Shown here one piece after another: positions 52,101 to 64,000 of a DNA stretch of 64,000 nt (position 1 is its first letter; the number at the start of each line of letters is the position of its first letter). The notes beneath the pieces were generated by a model, which saw only the letters and a program-made list of their open reading frames with translations, searched no databases and had not been told where the DNA came from. The stretch lies in assembly GCA_964035795.1 (NCBI GenBank), contig OZ038322.1:22278359-22342358 (forward strand), written 5' to 3'. The translations under genes were made by a program, and so were the position numbers. Source of the stretch: Pterobdella sp. o SKG-2022. Lineage: Eukaryota > Annelida > Clitellata > Hirudinida > Piscicolidae.

Positions 52101-55100
52101 TTTAAAAGTAATTACTAATAGACTAAATTTTATTTTTGTTCAAACTTGTGAAAAAAAATTTTTTGTTCAATCTGTGATATTTTATCGTGGATTTGCAGTG
52201 ATGCTGGCGAGAAAAGTTCATAATTATTATTAACTAAGTGTTTCGATCCCTTTACGTTACACATTTCCTAGTTGTTTTGACTAAGTCCCATAGTAATGAT
52301 GCCTATAAGAATTAATGCTATATATTGTTTCTCAGTAAATCTATATTAATACTACCCGTAATATTTTCTATCATGTTTGACTATACTTCGATTGCTTGTT
52401 AATGGGTCATGTAACTCTGTTTTACGGGTAATTCACTGTGAGAACAGGTATCGATGGTACTTATCGTTAGTTATTTATTTTCGAGTTTTTTCAAAGATTT
52501 TTTGATAAAGAATTAAAAACTCCTATCGTTCATATTTTATTTGGTATTTAAATGTATAAACTTGTTAAAAAATCTCAAACCTGGCCGAAAACACATTGAA
52601 AATAAATGTATGCGATCACAAAGGTAACTTAACAGTGAAACCAAGGTTAAGAGGAGTAAATTCATCAACCATTGTTTTATATTGTACTGTATGTGGCCCA
52701 ATACTTTAGACGTATTCAAAAATATTATCATTATTAATATTTTTATACCACATACAGCGCAACTTTTGAATATACACTTATCTGTTAAAGCACTATCAGG
52801 TATTGTGCTTGAAGGAATGCTTGTTTTGAATTATAATAAATAGGCCTAAAGGGGGTCTTATAAAAATTTCACCATTTGATAGATTCTTGTAGTTTAGAGA
52901 GCATAAAAAATTACATGCAAACACTGAATTTCATAACAAAACTCGATACTTTTATTACTTTTGAAAGCTTAAAGATGTATATCTATATTATTTTGTTGAG
53001 TTTTGTCGGATAGATTGAAATAAAATTTTTTTTATATTTAATCAAAAGCTTTACCCATTTGTTTGTATAACCTTAAGGCTCTTAAACATTGTTGTATTTA
53101 TCACAGGTATTTCAATCAACTAGAGAAAGAAGCTTTAAAAAAAAACGGGTTGATTTTTCTAAAATTCACCAACAGGTTAAAAAAGCAAATGACTTTGGTA
53201 TTTTACTCATGTAATTCAATAGACTTCTTCTATAAGCATGGAGATTCATTAGGGTTTAAAGGGGAAACTTTGCGAACTTAAATCTTGCTTGAAGCAAATA
53301 TGAACTAGCTTAATATTGTATATTTTTATTTAGGTGTTTCATTATTAAATGTTGTTAGTTTTAAACAATACAAATTTTAATTATTTATTGTTATAATGGC
53401 TGTAGAACCTCGACATTCGCTAATACTTGAAATCTCCCCAAATAAGTTCAATCATGTACGTGTAACCAGTCTAGACTTATCTTTGATTAGTCGTAGAAAT
53501 TATATATAAAACCTCCAAAATATAAAACTCGTTTTAACATAGCTTCATCAATTTTGTATGCTATCCAAACAGTTTAAATTATAAAATCTTGCACTTTATC
53601 TTGAAAGTTGTTCTGTTTATATGTTGAGCAATCACTGGCTCCACAAATGCACTTCACAATGAACTTAACGTGTTTTCACATTTTTTAACATAAGTTCTTG
53701 AGTTTAAAAAAAAATTTTGCTTCAAATTAATACGGGTAATTTTAAAAAACATTATTGAAATATTTATTTTCACTTGTTAAATGTAGAAATAAGATCAAAA
53801 GGAATTTAAAATCAATTGAATGTAACACTTGAAGGCAAAATAGAAAAAACTGTGGGAATCTTGGAAATGGGTGGTGCTTCAACCCAGATCGCCTTTGCCA
53901 CCGAAGATTCCATCCTTGCCAACAAGTTTCCCGTCACTATAGCTGGTATATGTTGAAAAATTGTCAAATATATTAACTCGTTTCAGTGTTTCTATAATAA
54001 GTATCCCATAAATTAGTATTAGTTCTTTGATAAAAGATTATTATTTTATAATTCAACTACTTCAATTAATTAAATTCTACTTGCATAAACGTGACTACAG
54101 GCCAAACTTTTCCATTGTACGCCTTCAGCCATTTGAAGTATGGGCAAGATGCCATGCTCGAACGTTTAAAGAAGTACTTGGTTGACAATACTACAGAAAA
54201 CACCGTGAATCATCCATGCATGGTTAAAGGTTTGAAATATTTTGATCCATCCCTCTAACTTCTAAAGTTTCAATTAAACATAACTAATTCGACCATTTGA
54301 TCGCGCTTAAGCACTAAGCGTTTGATAATATTCTTCAGTTAAGTAATCTCTACAGCCCGTCATCTAAATAAGTAATACATTATTCATTTGTTGATCACTG
54401 ATATTCAGGAGACACTCAAACTGCAAATGAAAAAACTTTTGTCGGTGTAGGAGACTCGATGGCATGCAGAAAGCTTATAGAGGTTACTTTTTCACATCAC
54501 TAACCGTAAGATCCCCACCCAAAAAAATACTTGATCAAAGCTTTCATAAAACATATGAAGCGTTTTGTTTCGTCGAAAATATTGATTGAATCGCTATCAA
54601 ATCACGCCAAATTGTTTTCAAATTTCTTTACTATCAGGTTTTTTTATAGATTCCCATGTCATGAAAATGTTGAAACTGCAGGTGTTTGTCTCGAAGCCCT
54701 TGCAGGCATGGCGATGTAGTCCTGAACCATGCTCTATTGGTTTATTAGTGATCGTTTGTGGGGCTAAAATATATATTATTATTTTATAATTATTTTGCGT
54801 TTTTTTTTGAGTTTTGATTAAAAAATTCAATGAAAAAATATATAAAATGTTAGACATTTCTTGATGATATTAGGGTTTGGTAAAGCTTGAACATATTTAG
54901 TGATATTAAATGTCAGATTATTATCAATTTTTAATACAATTAAACCTTCAAGGATCTGCCTACCAACCAACTCTGCCCAAATCTATGGTGTTTCACCTGG
55001 TTGGAGCTTTCAGGTACACCCTTCAAAGGATAAAGATAGAAAATACAAAAACGTTGCTTCCAACTTTGAAAGAGAAGACTGATGAGTTTTGTGCCTTGGT

Positions 55101-55839
55101 TGGTATTCTAACCTCCATCTTTTTTTGTGAAATAATTATTTTTCCTATAAACTTTTGAAGTTCTATGCGACTACATCATATTGTATTCAACAAGTATTAG
55201 TGTCGTTCAAATAATAATGATTTTACAACTCCATAAGACGGCCTTGTTCATGTGTTGTTAGAGAATTATATAAAAGCATTAAAACACAGACATTGGACGA
55301 AGTGAATGTGAAATACCCCTTGAACATACCTGCTTATTACTCCCTGCCTTGTATGCTGGGCAACTACATGCAGCTATTGTTCCACGAGGCTTATGGCTTC
55401 CCATTCAACTCAGACAAGCTGGTTGTCGATGATAAGTCTGGTTAGTTACAATGTTTCAAATTCATATCTGTGGCACCTACCAAGGTCGTTTATATAAGTT
55501 TATTTTTAGTGAAAAAATAAACATGAATAGAGTGAAATATATGATAGAATTATTTTTCATGAAATCATCAAATCTGCAAGATAATACAAAACGCAGCAAT
55601 AATTATGGCAATCATATGTGGCAGTTATAAAGTAGCGCTATTAGTGAATAAAAATATTTTATCTATATGATTTGCTCCATAGGGTATATTTCATAAATCT
55701 TTTTCAATCTTTAGAGTGGACGCTAGGAGCGATGGTGTATTTCCATCAAAAGACCTGCAAATCCAGTGGGAGTGGTGTGGCAACTTCATCTATTACCTTA
55801 CTTGTTGTAGCTATCCTTTCCATGTACTGTAACAATTAA
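46173..55839 (+). CDS. entpd: Ectonucleoside triphosphate diphosphohydrolase (CD39/GDA1 family), 10 exons, one junction unresolved
   Basis: Exons: 46173-46491, 49523-49624, 50349-50429, 53835-53945, 54101-54229, 54409-54482, about 54650-54681, 54953-55102, 55264-55440, 55715-55839; about 433 residues (human CD39 510). The family hydrolyses extracellular NTP and NDP. It shows a signal peptide (residues 1-20), ACR1 VDAGSSKSQLY (31-41), ACR2 STAGMRLL split by intron 1, ACR3 RILSGEEEGVFAW (144-156), ACR4 ILEMGGASTQIAF (176-188), GVGDSMACRKLIE, ACR5 AYQPTLP and a C-terminal WTLGAMVYF. After a Ser/Gly stretch the protein ends in about 15 hydrophobic residues with almost no tail, suggesting a GPI anchor or short membrane anchor. 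Exon 6 ends in phase 0, but the only fitting exon 7 frame needs phase 2, so that junction is wrong by one base. Confidence 0.86.
46493..53834. other. Large introns 1-3 of the ectonucleotidase gene
   Basis: Introns of about 3.0, 0.7 and 3.4 kb. Apart from the inverted repeat and the two small exons at 49523 and 50349, I see no gene or known element. A 90-base open patch at 51700-51790 has no family resemblance. Confidence 0.6.
46818..47223. repeat. Large inverted repeat (177-bp arms) with duplicated 27-bp spacer, in ectonucleotidase intron 1
   Basis: Left arm 46845-47021 and right arm 47048-47223 are reverse complements with a single 1-base indel (GG versus G in a purine run). The 26-bp spacer between them repeats the 27 bp just left of the left arm (46818-46844, ttattgaatttttattttga and on). 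The layout is therefore D-arm-D-arm'. Confidence 0.95.
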
Positions 55840-58800
55840 ATTTTCATATAGGTTATGTTTAGGTAAGATCTTCAAATATTTTTTGATATTTAACGGAAAT
55901 TCCATTGTTTCAGAGAAAAGCTTGATGTTTTTGTATTTATATTCTATTTGGAATTGTTATTTGTATTATACGAATTAAATTCTGCAAAAAAACTGCTATT
56001 ACAACATCAATAGATTGAAATCTCTTATTGCTATAAAAATGTTTTTGTTGATAATTCTGAAGGTAATCTCAAATGTTTTCAACTAAATTTTAGGAAAACA
56101 TTTTATGACGTTTTGAATGTATTTTATGTAGAAATTATTACACTTCATAATAGGCATGCAAACTAATGTAGATGTTGTTAACCCAGAATTGTTCTACATC
56201 ATGATTGTGGTAAATTTATACCTTTTGTATGTAGTATGCGTTACTATACAAGTTTATGGTATAACATAAATTAAACGGTGTAACTATCTATCAGTTTCTT
56301 ATTTAACTTATAACCAATAAACTGTAAAAACGAGATTTTTAGTTAAAATTCAGTAAAACCGAATGAATTATTACTAGAGTTTAAACACGTTTTGCCATAG
56401 TGTGACAAGCTATTAAAACACCCTGTAAACCAATGATTATATGTTTTTATATCTCAAAAGCATATTTATCGATTTACTAAAAGCTTTGCACAAAAACTAA
56501 AAACAGCCGATCAGTTATACTTTGTAAATATGACTCGTTGGTAGAGCTTGAATAGGGAGCGTAATTATAAGAATGTTAAGACTATTTTAGAAGCACGAAC
56601 AAAACTAATTCCTATACAAACCGCATAGATTTCTCAATGTAAGTGTACTCATTTTTACGTTGGCATTTTAAAATGGTTTGATAAAAATCATATAAGGAAC
56701 TTTTCTAACATCTTTCTGATACCATATGAATCAGCTAACATGTGGCACCATAAATGGTTCTAAGGAGTTCATTGGTATATATTTTTTACAAAAATGAAAT
56801 TTGGATTAAGTTTACCCATGAAATCTATGATTTCATAGTGATCTATTTGAATTCTTTCCATGAAAAAACTCAACTCTAAATGACTTCATTGTAAATTAAC
56901 AAAGTACATAAAACACCCACTGCAAAGGTAACTTTTTAAATAATTGAATTTCATTTGGTAGGATGAACTACCAAAAAAGAGTAAAAGTGCAAATTGAGTT
57001 TCGGATAATTTTTTTGTGTTTTAAAATAGAATTATGAAAGGAATAAAAAGGGTTCACGCAAGAACACTTAAGATGAATTAACACACACCCAAGATGAAAT
57101 CAAAACCATAAATATTCACGTAAAGTAGTCGAAAATCAATATAATATAAACAAACACTAAGGTTTATTGAGAAACTTAATACACGAAGATTTTCGTAAGA
57201 GTATCTTACATTATCTAGCGAGACACTAGAAAATGTAAGATACTCTTACGAATAGCTTCGTGTATTAAGGTTCTCAATAAGGTTCTTAGTGTTTGTTTCT
57301 ATTATATAAAACCATTTATGTCAACTCCTTCTGTCAGGTTCATGAATGATATATAATTATAGTACTACATCAAAATCAATGCGGGAGTAACAGGATTTGT
57401 GATTGATTTATAATTAAAATCAGTCACAGAGATGGCGCTCTAATTAGTTTACGATGGTTTGTAAATTAATTAAGCCTGGGACTCTAGTCACGAGAACTTA
57501 TGCTAGGTTGTAAATTAATAATATGCTTCGGATCGATTTTCAATATTGTTTGATACATTTATTGGAATTTAGATTTGAGATTCAACTAAAGTTATGACTC
57601 AGTTTGATATTGTAAATTACAGAATATTTTTGTGAATGAATTCTGATTTGGTAATTAGATGTATATTAAATTTTTGCCTTTTTATAAATATAGAAGTTAA
57701 TTAATTTTTGTAAAAACTTCACCACAAGAGACAATATTATGATGAATTTTTTTACTCAACTAAAATTTTTGACAAACTCAAATTTGCCATAATTCATTAG
57801 TATACTTCCAAATGAGAACAGCTAATTAATTTTTTGGAATCATCGGGGATAAAAAATGATTGTTGTAAAATTTTTTTTTTTGATATATTTTTTGAACATG
57901 AGACTTCTACTGTGATTTTAGTATTGATAATATAACTTTTCAGTTTTTATATGATGCTTCCATAAAATTTGAAATCATCACTTAAAACGATTCTATTTGA
58001 AGATTATAAAACAAAATTTTGATAAAATAGCTAAACCAATAATTGATAATAAATGTCAAATCAAAATTAAATGGATTCTTTACTTATTATCCAATGTTTA
58101 TGTTTGACAGGATACTCGCTAGTTGATAACATATGGTTGTCATTGTATTTACGAAATGTAGTCGAGAAATTTGTACTTTAAATGTCTTGGTTCTTTTTTG
58201 AAATGTTATTTTTGAGTATCATCAAATAAAATTTTTTTTTTAGAATATTAAAAAATTCAATTAATTATCTTGCACTGTATCTGACGCTTGACTCAAAATC
58301 AAAAATTGATGTTAAACACATGATCAGATATTGAGTCATATTTTGCATTGGAAAAATTTCTCTTCATTTTTCCAAGCTGAAAAATAAAAATTCATACTAA
58401 AATATTTAATTTTCAACCAGAAAAAATTATCAATATAACATAAGTTGAAATTGACACATGTAAAGCTTCATATTAACATATATTGAAGAGTGTGGTGCTT
58501 TTCAAAATAACCCAAGCTTTTTCATATTGTTTTGCATTAAATTTTAGCAGCAAAAGACTGAAATATATATTATATAATTATTTACTAGCATTGATAAAAT
58601 TTATATAATTTATCATAAAGTTAGAATATTTGCATTCATTCACACTGCATTTTAATGAATGAAAAATTTTCAAATCAAAAGATTATAATTAATAATAGAT
58701 AAAAATAAAAAATTTTAAAAACTTTAATAACTTCAAATCCCTTCAAGATATTTATTTATATACACTACAACTTATGAAAATGTAGCCCTTTTTGAGCATA

Positions 58801-60092
58801 AATTAATATTATAAAACAATTATACGCAAAAAGTCTGCGCAATATCTTTACAAAAGAAATGAATTTGAGCTCAACTTAAATATATGAATTTTATACTAAA
58901 ATTTGATTTAAAAGGAAGTTAATATCACCCTTAGTTAAACGATCAAAATCCAACTTGTGTTTTTAAAAGCTTGTGAGCGTGTGTGTGTTTAAGCTGTCAT
59001 CCTCTTTTTGTTGAATGCTGTTTTATAACTCAATTTAAAATTTACTTATTCTCTCAGTTATTCTTCAAATATATTTTTTTCGAATTAAATTAATTTTTAT
59101 CAAATTTTTTTTTTGTTTTTCTAATTTTTCAATATTTTTGCTTTTATTGGAACTTATATTTTTGAATTATGAATTTTTTTATAATTAGTTTTAAATTGAG
59201 AAACAATAACTCACCTGATCCAAAAGGGATGGTGCATTTTACTCTCTTTGATTCTGATACAACAATCCCGGTAATTAATATATTGATACAACACATTTGA
59301 ACCAAGATGTATTTATCTAGTACTAGTAAGTTATACCTCGTAAACCGACGTTAAACTTTGGGTTAAACATTAATAAAAAAATAAATCCAAAATAATAATT
59401 AAATAATAAAATTAACTCAAATAATACAATCAAAAACCCTTGTATACAATAATATATATAATGCAAAAATAATAAAAATAATTAAGCTGAACCCTGGAAC
59501 AACAAAAGGACTCTTCAAATCAGATTAGCCTGAGTGATCGCAGGTCTGCACATAGGTGTGAAGGGAAGCACGCTTGTGTGCTTCCAAATGCCTTGTCAAA
59601 CTCAGTCGTTTCAATTAGCGATGGATTAAACATATGCCTTTTAATGCTTTTTAATAGTTTTTCAGGGTATTTATTTTGAATGGCTTTCTTGTGTTTTGAG
59701 TGGTACATTTTATTTTACTTGTTTTTATTGAGGGTAATAGAAAAATGGTCTTAGTTCTGTATTTAACTCAGGAATTTCTGTAATGAACTAGAATGAAGCT
59801 CAAACAACTGATATCGGGCATGAATCGAATAAGTTGAAGATTCAACAAAGGTTGGATAAAATCAACATTTTAAACAAAAACTTCAGAGTAATATCACATA
59901 TTAATTTTCATGAAATTGATACTATGATAAAACTAATGAATGGTTTACCTTGATTGATTCAGATATATAGATCTGTCTCATATATAACATGATGATGTAT
60001 ATCTCAAATAAATGGCCATTCAATGAAACCGACTTGGTATGTCTGCTTCACAAAACTAAGCTGTAACAATAAGTATTTTGAAGTTTTAAAGC
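55840..60092. other. Intergenic region upstream of the Hox gene
   Basis: AT-rich, 4.25 kb. It holds a possible poly(A) signal for the ectonucleotidase (AATAAA 56316), the hairpin element at 57139-57306 and a GC-richer patch at 59510-59640 with no certain gene. It is the natural place for Hox regulatory sequence, but no motif cluster stands out by eye. Confidence 0.5.
57139..57306. repeat. Hairpin element, MITE-like (about 70-bp terminal inverted repeats)
   Basis: Left arm about 57139-57212 (aaacaaacactaagg.. to ..gtatcttacatt) and right arm about 57231-57306 (aatgtaagatac.. to ..gtgtttgttt) are imperfect reverse complements around an 18-bp centre. Small size, AT-richness and lack of coding fit a foldback or MITE element. 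No clear target-site duplication can be named. Confidence 0.8.
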
Positions 60093-63000
60093 ATGCAAAA
60101 TAACTTTTCATTACTACCTCCATTTTTCAACAATAATTATGAGAATCTCAACTATAACAAGTCATTTTGTAACACTAAACAACCATTTTATTCGAAGCCA
60201 TATTCTGAACAAATTTGTAAAGAAAACACCTTGCAACACATTTATTACACGAATGAAGATTCAAACGAAGAGCACAACACACACCAAGATAACTCATATG
60301 CCGGCCAATACCAAAGCCAATACGAGAGTGATTCGACATTTTTGGCGAGTAACCTATTACGAGACTTAAGAGAGCAAGCCGATGACTTTAGGAGTAGTCA
60401 TCCCGATCACCTCTTTTCTTCAATCAACCACACTACTAGCAACTCTCACTACCAACTCGAATCTTCCTATAATACTACGTTCCATAATTATAATTCAACA
60501 TTCCATCCGTACGAAGAGTGTGCCAGCTCTCAGCATTTGCAGCGGTCCAATGATAAAACTTCTGATCTGACTGACAAAAAGACATATTCATCTGATGTAA
60601 CGGTAGACATTGAAAGAAAGAATGAAAATGTTGCTAATAAAGAAGCTGTGTCTTTCAACAAAACCAACGCTAGTCTTTGTGAGAATAATGGTTTGGTTAA
60701 TGAACTTGAACAAAGCAACAAAAAATTTGAAGAGAAACTTAAAGCAACTGAAAAAAATGAAACTTCTTGCTATCAAACTATTTCCAGTCAAAAATCACTG
60801 GTAGAAAAGGAATCCAATGACAACAATGTAGAAATTGACATGGAAAACAAGAAAGCAGGTTCTTTTGTTGATAACATGAATCCCTCGAAAAGTAACAATG
60901 ATACTAATAACGAACAAAGAAGCACGGAAGAAACCGAGAAAAACAGCATTCAATTGAATGGAAACAATGTTGTCAAAAAAAGCAAAAAAGATAACAAGCG
61001 AAACTGCGCAAAGAAAAGTATGAAATCAAAAAATGCGGCTAATCGAAATGTTGAACTCAACAACAAAGTTTTTACAACATTCAAAAACAATAAAGACTCT
61101 GAAAATGTTGAAAATAGCAATCACGGCGAAGCTAATAACAATTTGAATATAAATAACATCAATGAAAAAAGAATACCTGATAAATGTATCCGTTTCAGTA
61201 CGAATAATCTTAACGATATAGCTTCTAGTTATGATAATATTACCAACAACATAACCAATAAACTCAGTATTGATTATAATAACTTCAACAACCTAAACAT
61301 CACCAACAATGATCAAAACACTAACTTAAACATTGATTTTGAAAGTCAGAAAAACTACGCAGAACTGCAAGTGATGCCCAGAAACAATGCACCCCAAACC
61401 CTGCAGAGCCACCAAGACATATACTACCCCACGGCTATTTACCCAAGCAGTTATTCTGACGTGTACCACAATACCCAATCGAACAATTACTTCAACACTC
61501 ACCATAACAACCACTATTTTCAAAGCCAACCGCATTGTGACTTCCCTTCAGAAAATAACTTTTACGATAATTTTTATGACTATTCAAAGTATGACTTTTA
61601 TTCTTCTTATCAACAGCAACCAAACTTCTTCAACATGTCTCAACAACCATATATGTGCAACAGTTATTACAACTACTACAACACCTACCCTATGGACGAC
61701 CCTTACAATGACTGCAACAAATCGGAGGTGAGTTGGTATCTTCAAAATAATAATGTGTTTTGAATGCAATTTTCAACTCAAGAAAGTTGACGTTCTTTTA
61801 ATTTTTCTTTAGAAATAAAATAGTTTCTACTCGAATTTATCAAACTTTAAGTAGTTTGGAAGTATTCTTTCGAAGCTGAATAATTTAAATTTCAAGAAAT
61901 TATTTGAAGGTAGGTATAACATGGAATCAAAATACTAGCAAAATAATTTATGAAATATTTTTCTTAAAAAGCTTTCTTTCAAAAGCAAAAGCATATCATA
62001 TATATTTTGATAAAATAAAGCTATAATTTTTGAAGTTCCATTCTATCATAATAGATTCGTATATTCATTTCCATAAATAGCCAACTTCGCCAAAACTGCT
62101 TGAGTCTTGGAATTCGTTTGAAGAAAACTCATAAATTATATGAAAACTTTTGAAAATGTTAAAACTTTAATTTACAGAGTATTTTTATAATTTGTGTGTT
62201 GTCATATCAAACTTTGTTCTTTATAAAAGATTGAATATTCAATTTGTATATTCCTATATTAATAATATTCACATAATATTTATAGCTATTCATTTCTTAA
62301 TGTTAGGATCTAACAAAAACTTCTCGCTATTGTATTTTACTGTAAACCAATGTTAAAGAAAAAACAGAATCTAGTCACTCAACCATCAACAGACTTCTTG
62401 TGCTTTCGAAGAAGACCACAGTGCAGATGAAGAAGGCAGAACAATGCTGCTCAAGAGGCATGCCACACGGATCTACCCTTGGATGCGCAAGGCTCACCTT
62501 GGACATGGTTTGTGTCTTTTTCAAAGGTTAATTGATGTAGAAGAAATAGTTGGTAGTCTAGGAATTTTTGAAGTTGATCCTATTGTAGCTGTATCCGTTG
62601 CTGTATAATGATACACAAAGATGCACAGACAATAGTTGAACTCCGAAAATAGAATATATTTTGAATATCGAATCAATACAGAAAGTAGAATGAATGGTGA
62701 CTCAAAAAGAACTAGAACTTCCTATACGAGGCACCAGACTTTGGAGCTGGAAAAAGAATTCCATTTCAACAGGTTAAAGATTCTTCTGTTCAGATTTTCA
62801 TTACTATTTTTCAATTAAAAACTTGGTTTTGATGTTTTATTGAAGGTTTTTAGAATGAAAATATATTTTTATAGTTTTCCACTAGTTCAAAATCTAGCGT
62901 AATATAATTATCTCTTACTAAATATATACGTTCATTTTGACAGATTTTTTATTGTGTCACTTTAGAGAAATCCTTCTATATTTGAGTGAACACAATTTTA

Positions 63001-63680
63001 TTTAAACCAATAAAAGATTCAATAAGTTCAAAATATTTCCAAAACACTATTAATTCTGGAGCTTCACAATGAAATTCGGGGTCACAGGAGATAGTGGTTT
63101 CAAAATTAAAAAACGATTTTGTGTGCTACTTGAATGCGTCCTTTTGCTTTCGTTTATATTACTGTATATTCACGTATTAGATCTTTGAAACACTTAATTA
63201 AAATCTACCTTGTTTGAAATTTCAAAAAGCCCCTTCCAACGAAAATATTAATTTTAATTGCAAATTAAATTTTTTCAAAACTATTTTCAAAGCTCCTATA
63301 ACAATATGAAACTAAATAAATGGTACATGTCATATTTACAATGAAGCAGTTCAAAACGTTTAAAGCCACTTTCCCCAAACAGGTACTTAAACAGGCGAAG
63401 GCGTATAGAAATAGCCCACAATTTGATACTGAGCGAAAGACAAGTAAAGATCTGGTTTCAAAACAGACGTATGAAATGGAAGAAAGACCACAAAGACACG
63501 TGGCCAGCAGGACACAGTCACCATTCTGACTCATCCTCTTCTCCCAGCCAAAGTGCTGATGAAGCCACTCAAGATGTGAGTACTGAGGCAACTACAACTA
63601 CCAACAATGCCGATCCTGTTGACAACATAATTGATGAGGCAGTTAGTACTGAAGATGGGCCGTCTAATATCTCTCTTTAA
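60093..63680 (+). CDS. Hox4/5: Hox homeobox transcription factor, Hox4/Hox5 (Dfd/Scr) class, 4 exons
   Basis: Exons 60093-61727, 62393-62507, 62682-62772 and 63383-63680 sum to 2139 nt, 712 residues. An in-frame stop two codons upstream supports the start. Exon 1 encodes 545 residues rich in Asn, Ser and Tyr. Exon 2 carries the PBC-binding hexapeptide IYPWMRK (residues 572-578). A 12-residue linker leads to the homeodomain (591-650): [36 protein letters not shown], then [19 protein letters not shown], with W48, Q50, N51 and R53 present. The tail is short and acidic. T13 and S7 with the YPWMRK..HLG context favour Hox5/Scr, while KDHK after helix 3 favours Hox4; I cannot decide. A phase-2 intron splits homeodomain codon 24. 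It would act in the nucleus in axial patterning. No other Hox gene lies in the window. Confidence 0.94.
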
Positions 63681-64000
63681 ATGGACATCATGTGTGAATA
63701 CTGGAGAAAACAATATATTTGTGTTTGAATATTGGGTAAAAAAATATATAATTTGATTATTCTCGTTGTTTCATTCCACTTATAGACTTGGAAATTCAGC
63801 ATTTATATTTGTTACTTTTATATCTGCATACGTGAATATTCATTCATAATGCATAGACTGATTGGGCATGAAAGTGATACAAAGACTAGTTTAGAGCTGT
63901 TAGCTTGTTGTTTATTGCTTCTATGACTCGGCAATCAGGGTAGCCACATTTTTTTTCTTTTTCTTTTTTGAAAATATTTGTACATTTCAAAATGCATAAC
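63681..64000 (+). other. Presumed 3' UTR / downstream of the Hox gene
   Basis: AT-rich; no AATAAA signal and no further gene before the window ends. Confidence 0.5.

Noticed and set aside
53063..53281. 72-aa plus frame in ectonucleotidase intron 3
   Set aside because: Exons 3 and 4 join in phase without it and it resembles no family.
59520..59708. Minus-strand frames, one resembling a zinc finger or retroelement tail (LTRHLEAHKRASLHTY)
   Set aside because: Stops on both sides, no paired cysteines in the right places and no neighbouring element; resemblance too weak to annotate.

Overview
This is animal nuclear DNA, AT-rich, with spliced genes (GT..AG introns mostly 60-500 bp), many microsatellites and several dead retroelements. 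A Hox gene with a YPWMRK hexapeptide shows it is a bilaterian. The compact introns, the AT bias and a Hox gene lying among unrelated genes would fit a tunicate, but that is inference and the species cannot be fixed from the sequence.

Layout. Positions 1-3104 hold the decayed 3' part of a non-LTR retrotransposon ending in zinc fingers and greatly expanded in asparagine codons. Positions about 3.1-22.9 kb are gene-poor and packed with simple repeats (TG, AAT, a 24-bp minisatellite, CACAA, ACT, CA, ATTC) plus a 200-N gap whose flanks share 11 bases. Within it I find one convincing exon fragment, half of an SUEL/rhamnose-binding-lectin domain on the minus strand (4701-4847), and a few weaker candidate exons.

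From 22.9 kb the window is genic. A complete peroxisomal ABCD1/2-type half-transporter (15 exons, +, 23232-28788) lies tail to tail with a complete HDAC1/2-type deacetylase (12 exons, -, 29546-34266). The HDAC lies head to head, 297 bp apart, with a complete di-N-acetylchitobiase (9 exons, +, 34564-38322). All three reconstructions sum to exact multiples of three. Positions 38.5-43.5 kb carry three same-strand fragments of a Penelope-like element (RT plus GIY-YIG endonuclease). A CD39-family ectonucleotidase (10 exons, +, 46173-55839) follows, with one unresolved exon-phase mismatch. It has large introns, one of which contains a near-perfect 177-bp inverted repeat. After a 4.3-kb spacer comes a four-exon Hox4/5-class gene (+, 60093-63680) whose homeobox is split by an intron at homeodomain codon 24.

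The genes do not form a pathway: they cover peroxisomal fatty-acid transport, chromatin deacetylation, lysosomal glycan breakdown, extracellular nucleotide hydrolysis and axial patterning. The most noteworthy items are the His-rich insert in the ABCD transporter, the unusual Ser/Thr/Val tail of the HDAC, the homeobox intron, the two palindromic elements, repeated TGACGTCA palindromes in the gene-poor region and the orphan lectin exon. I found no system that I can defend as wholly new.
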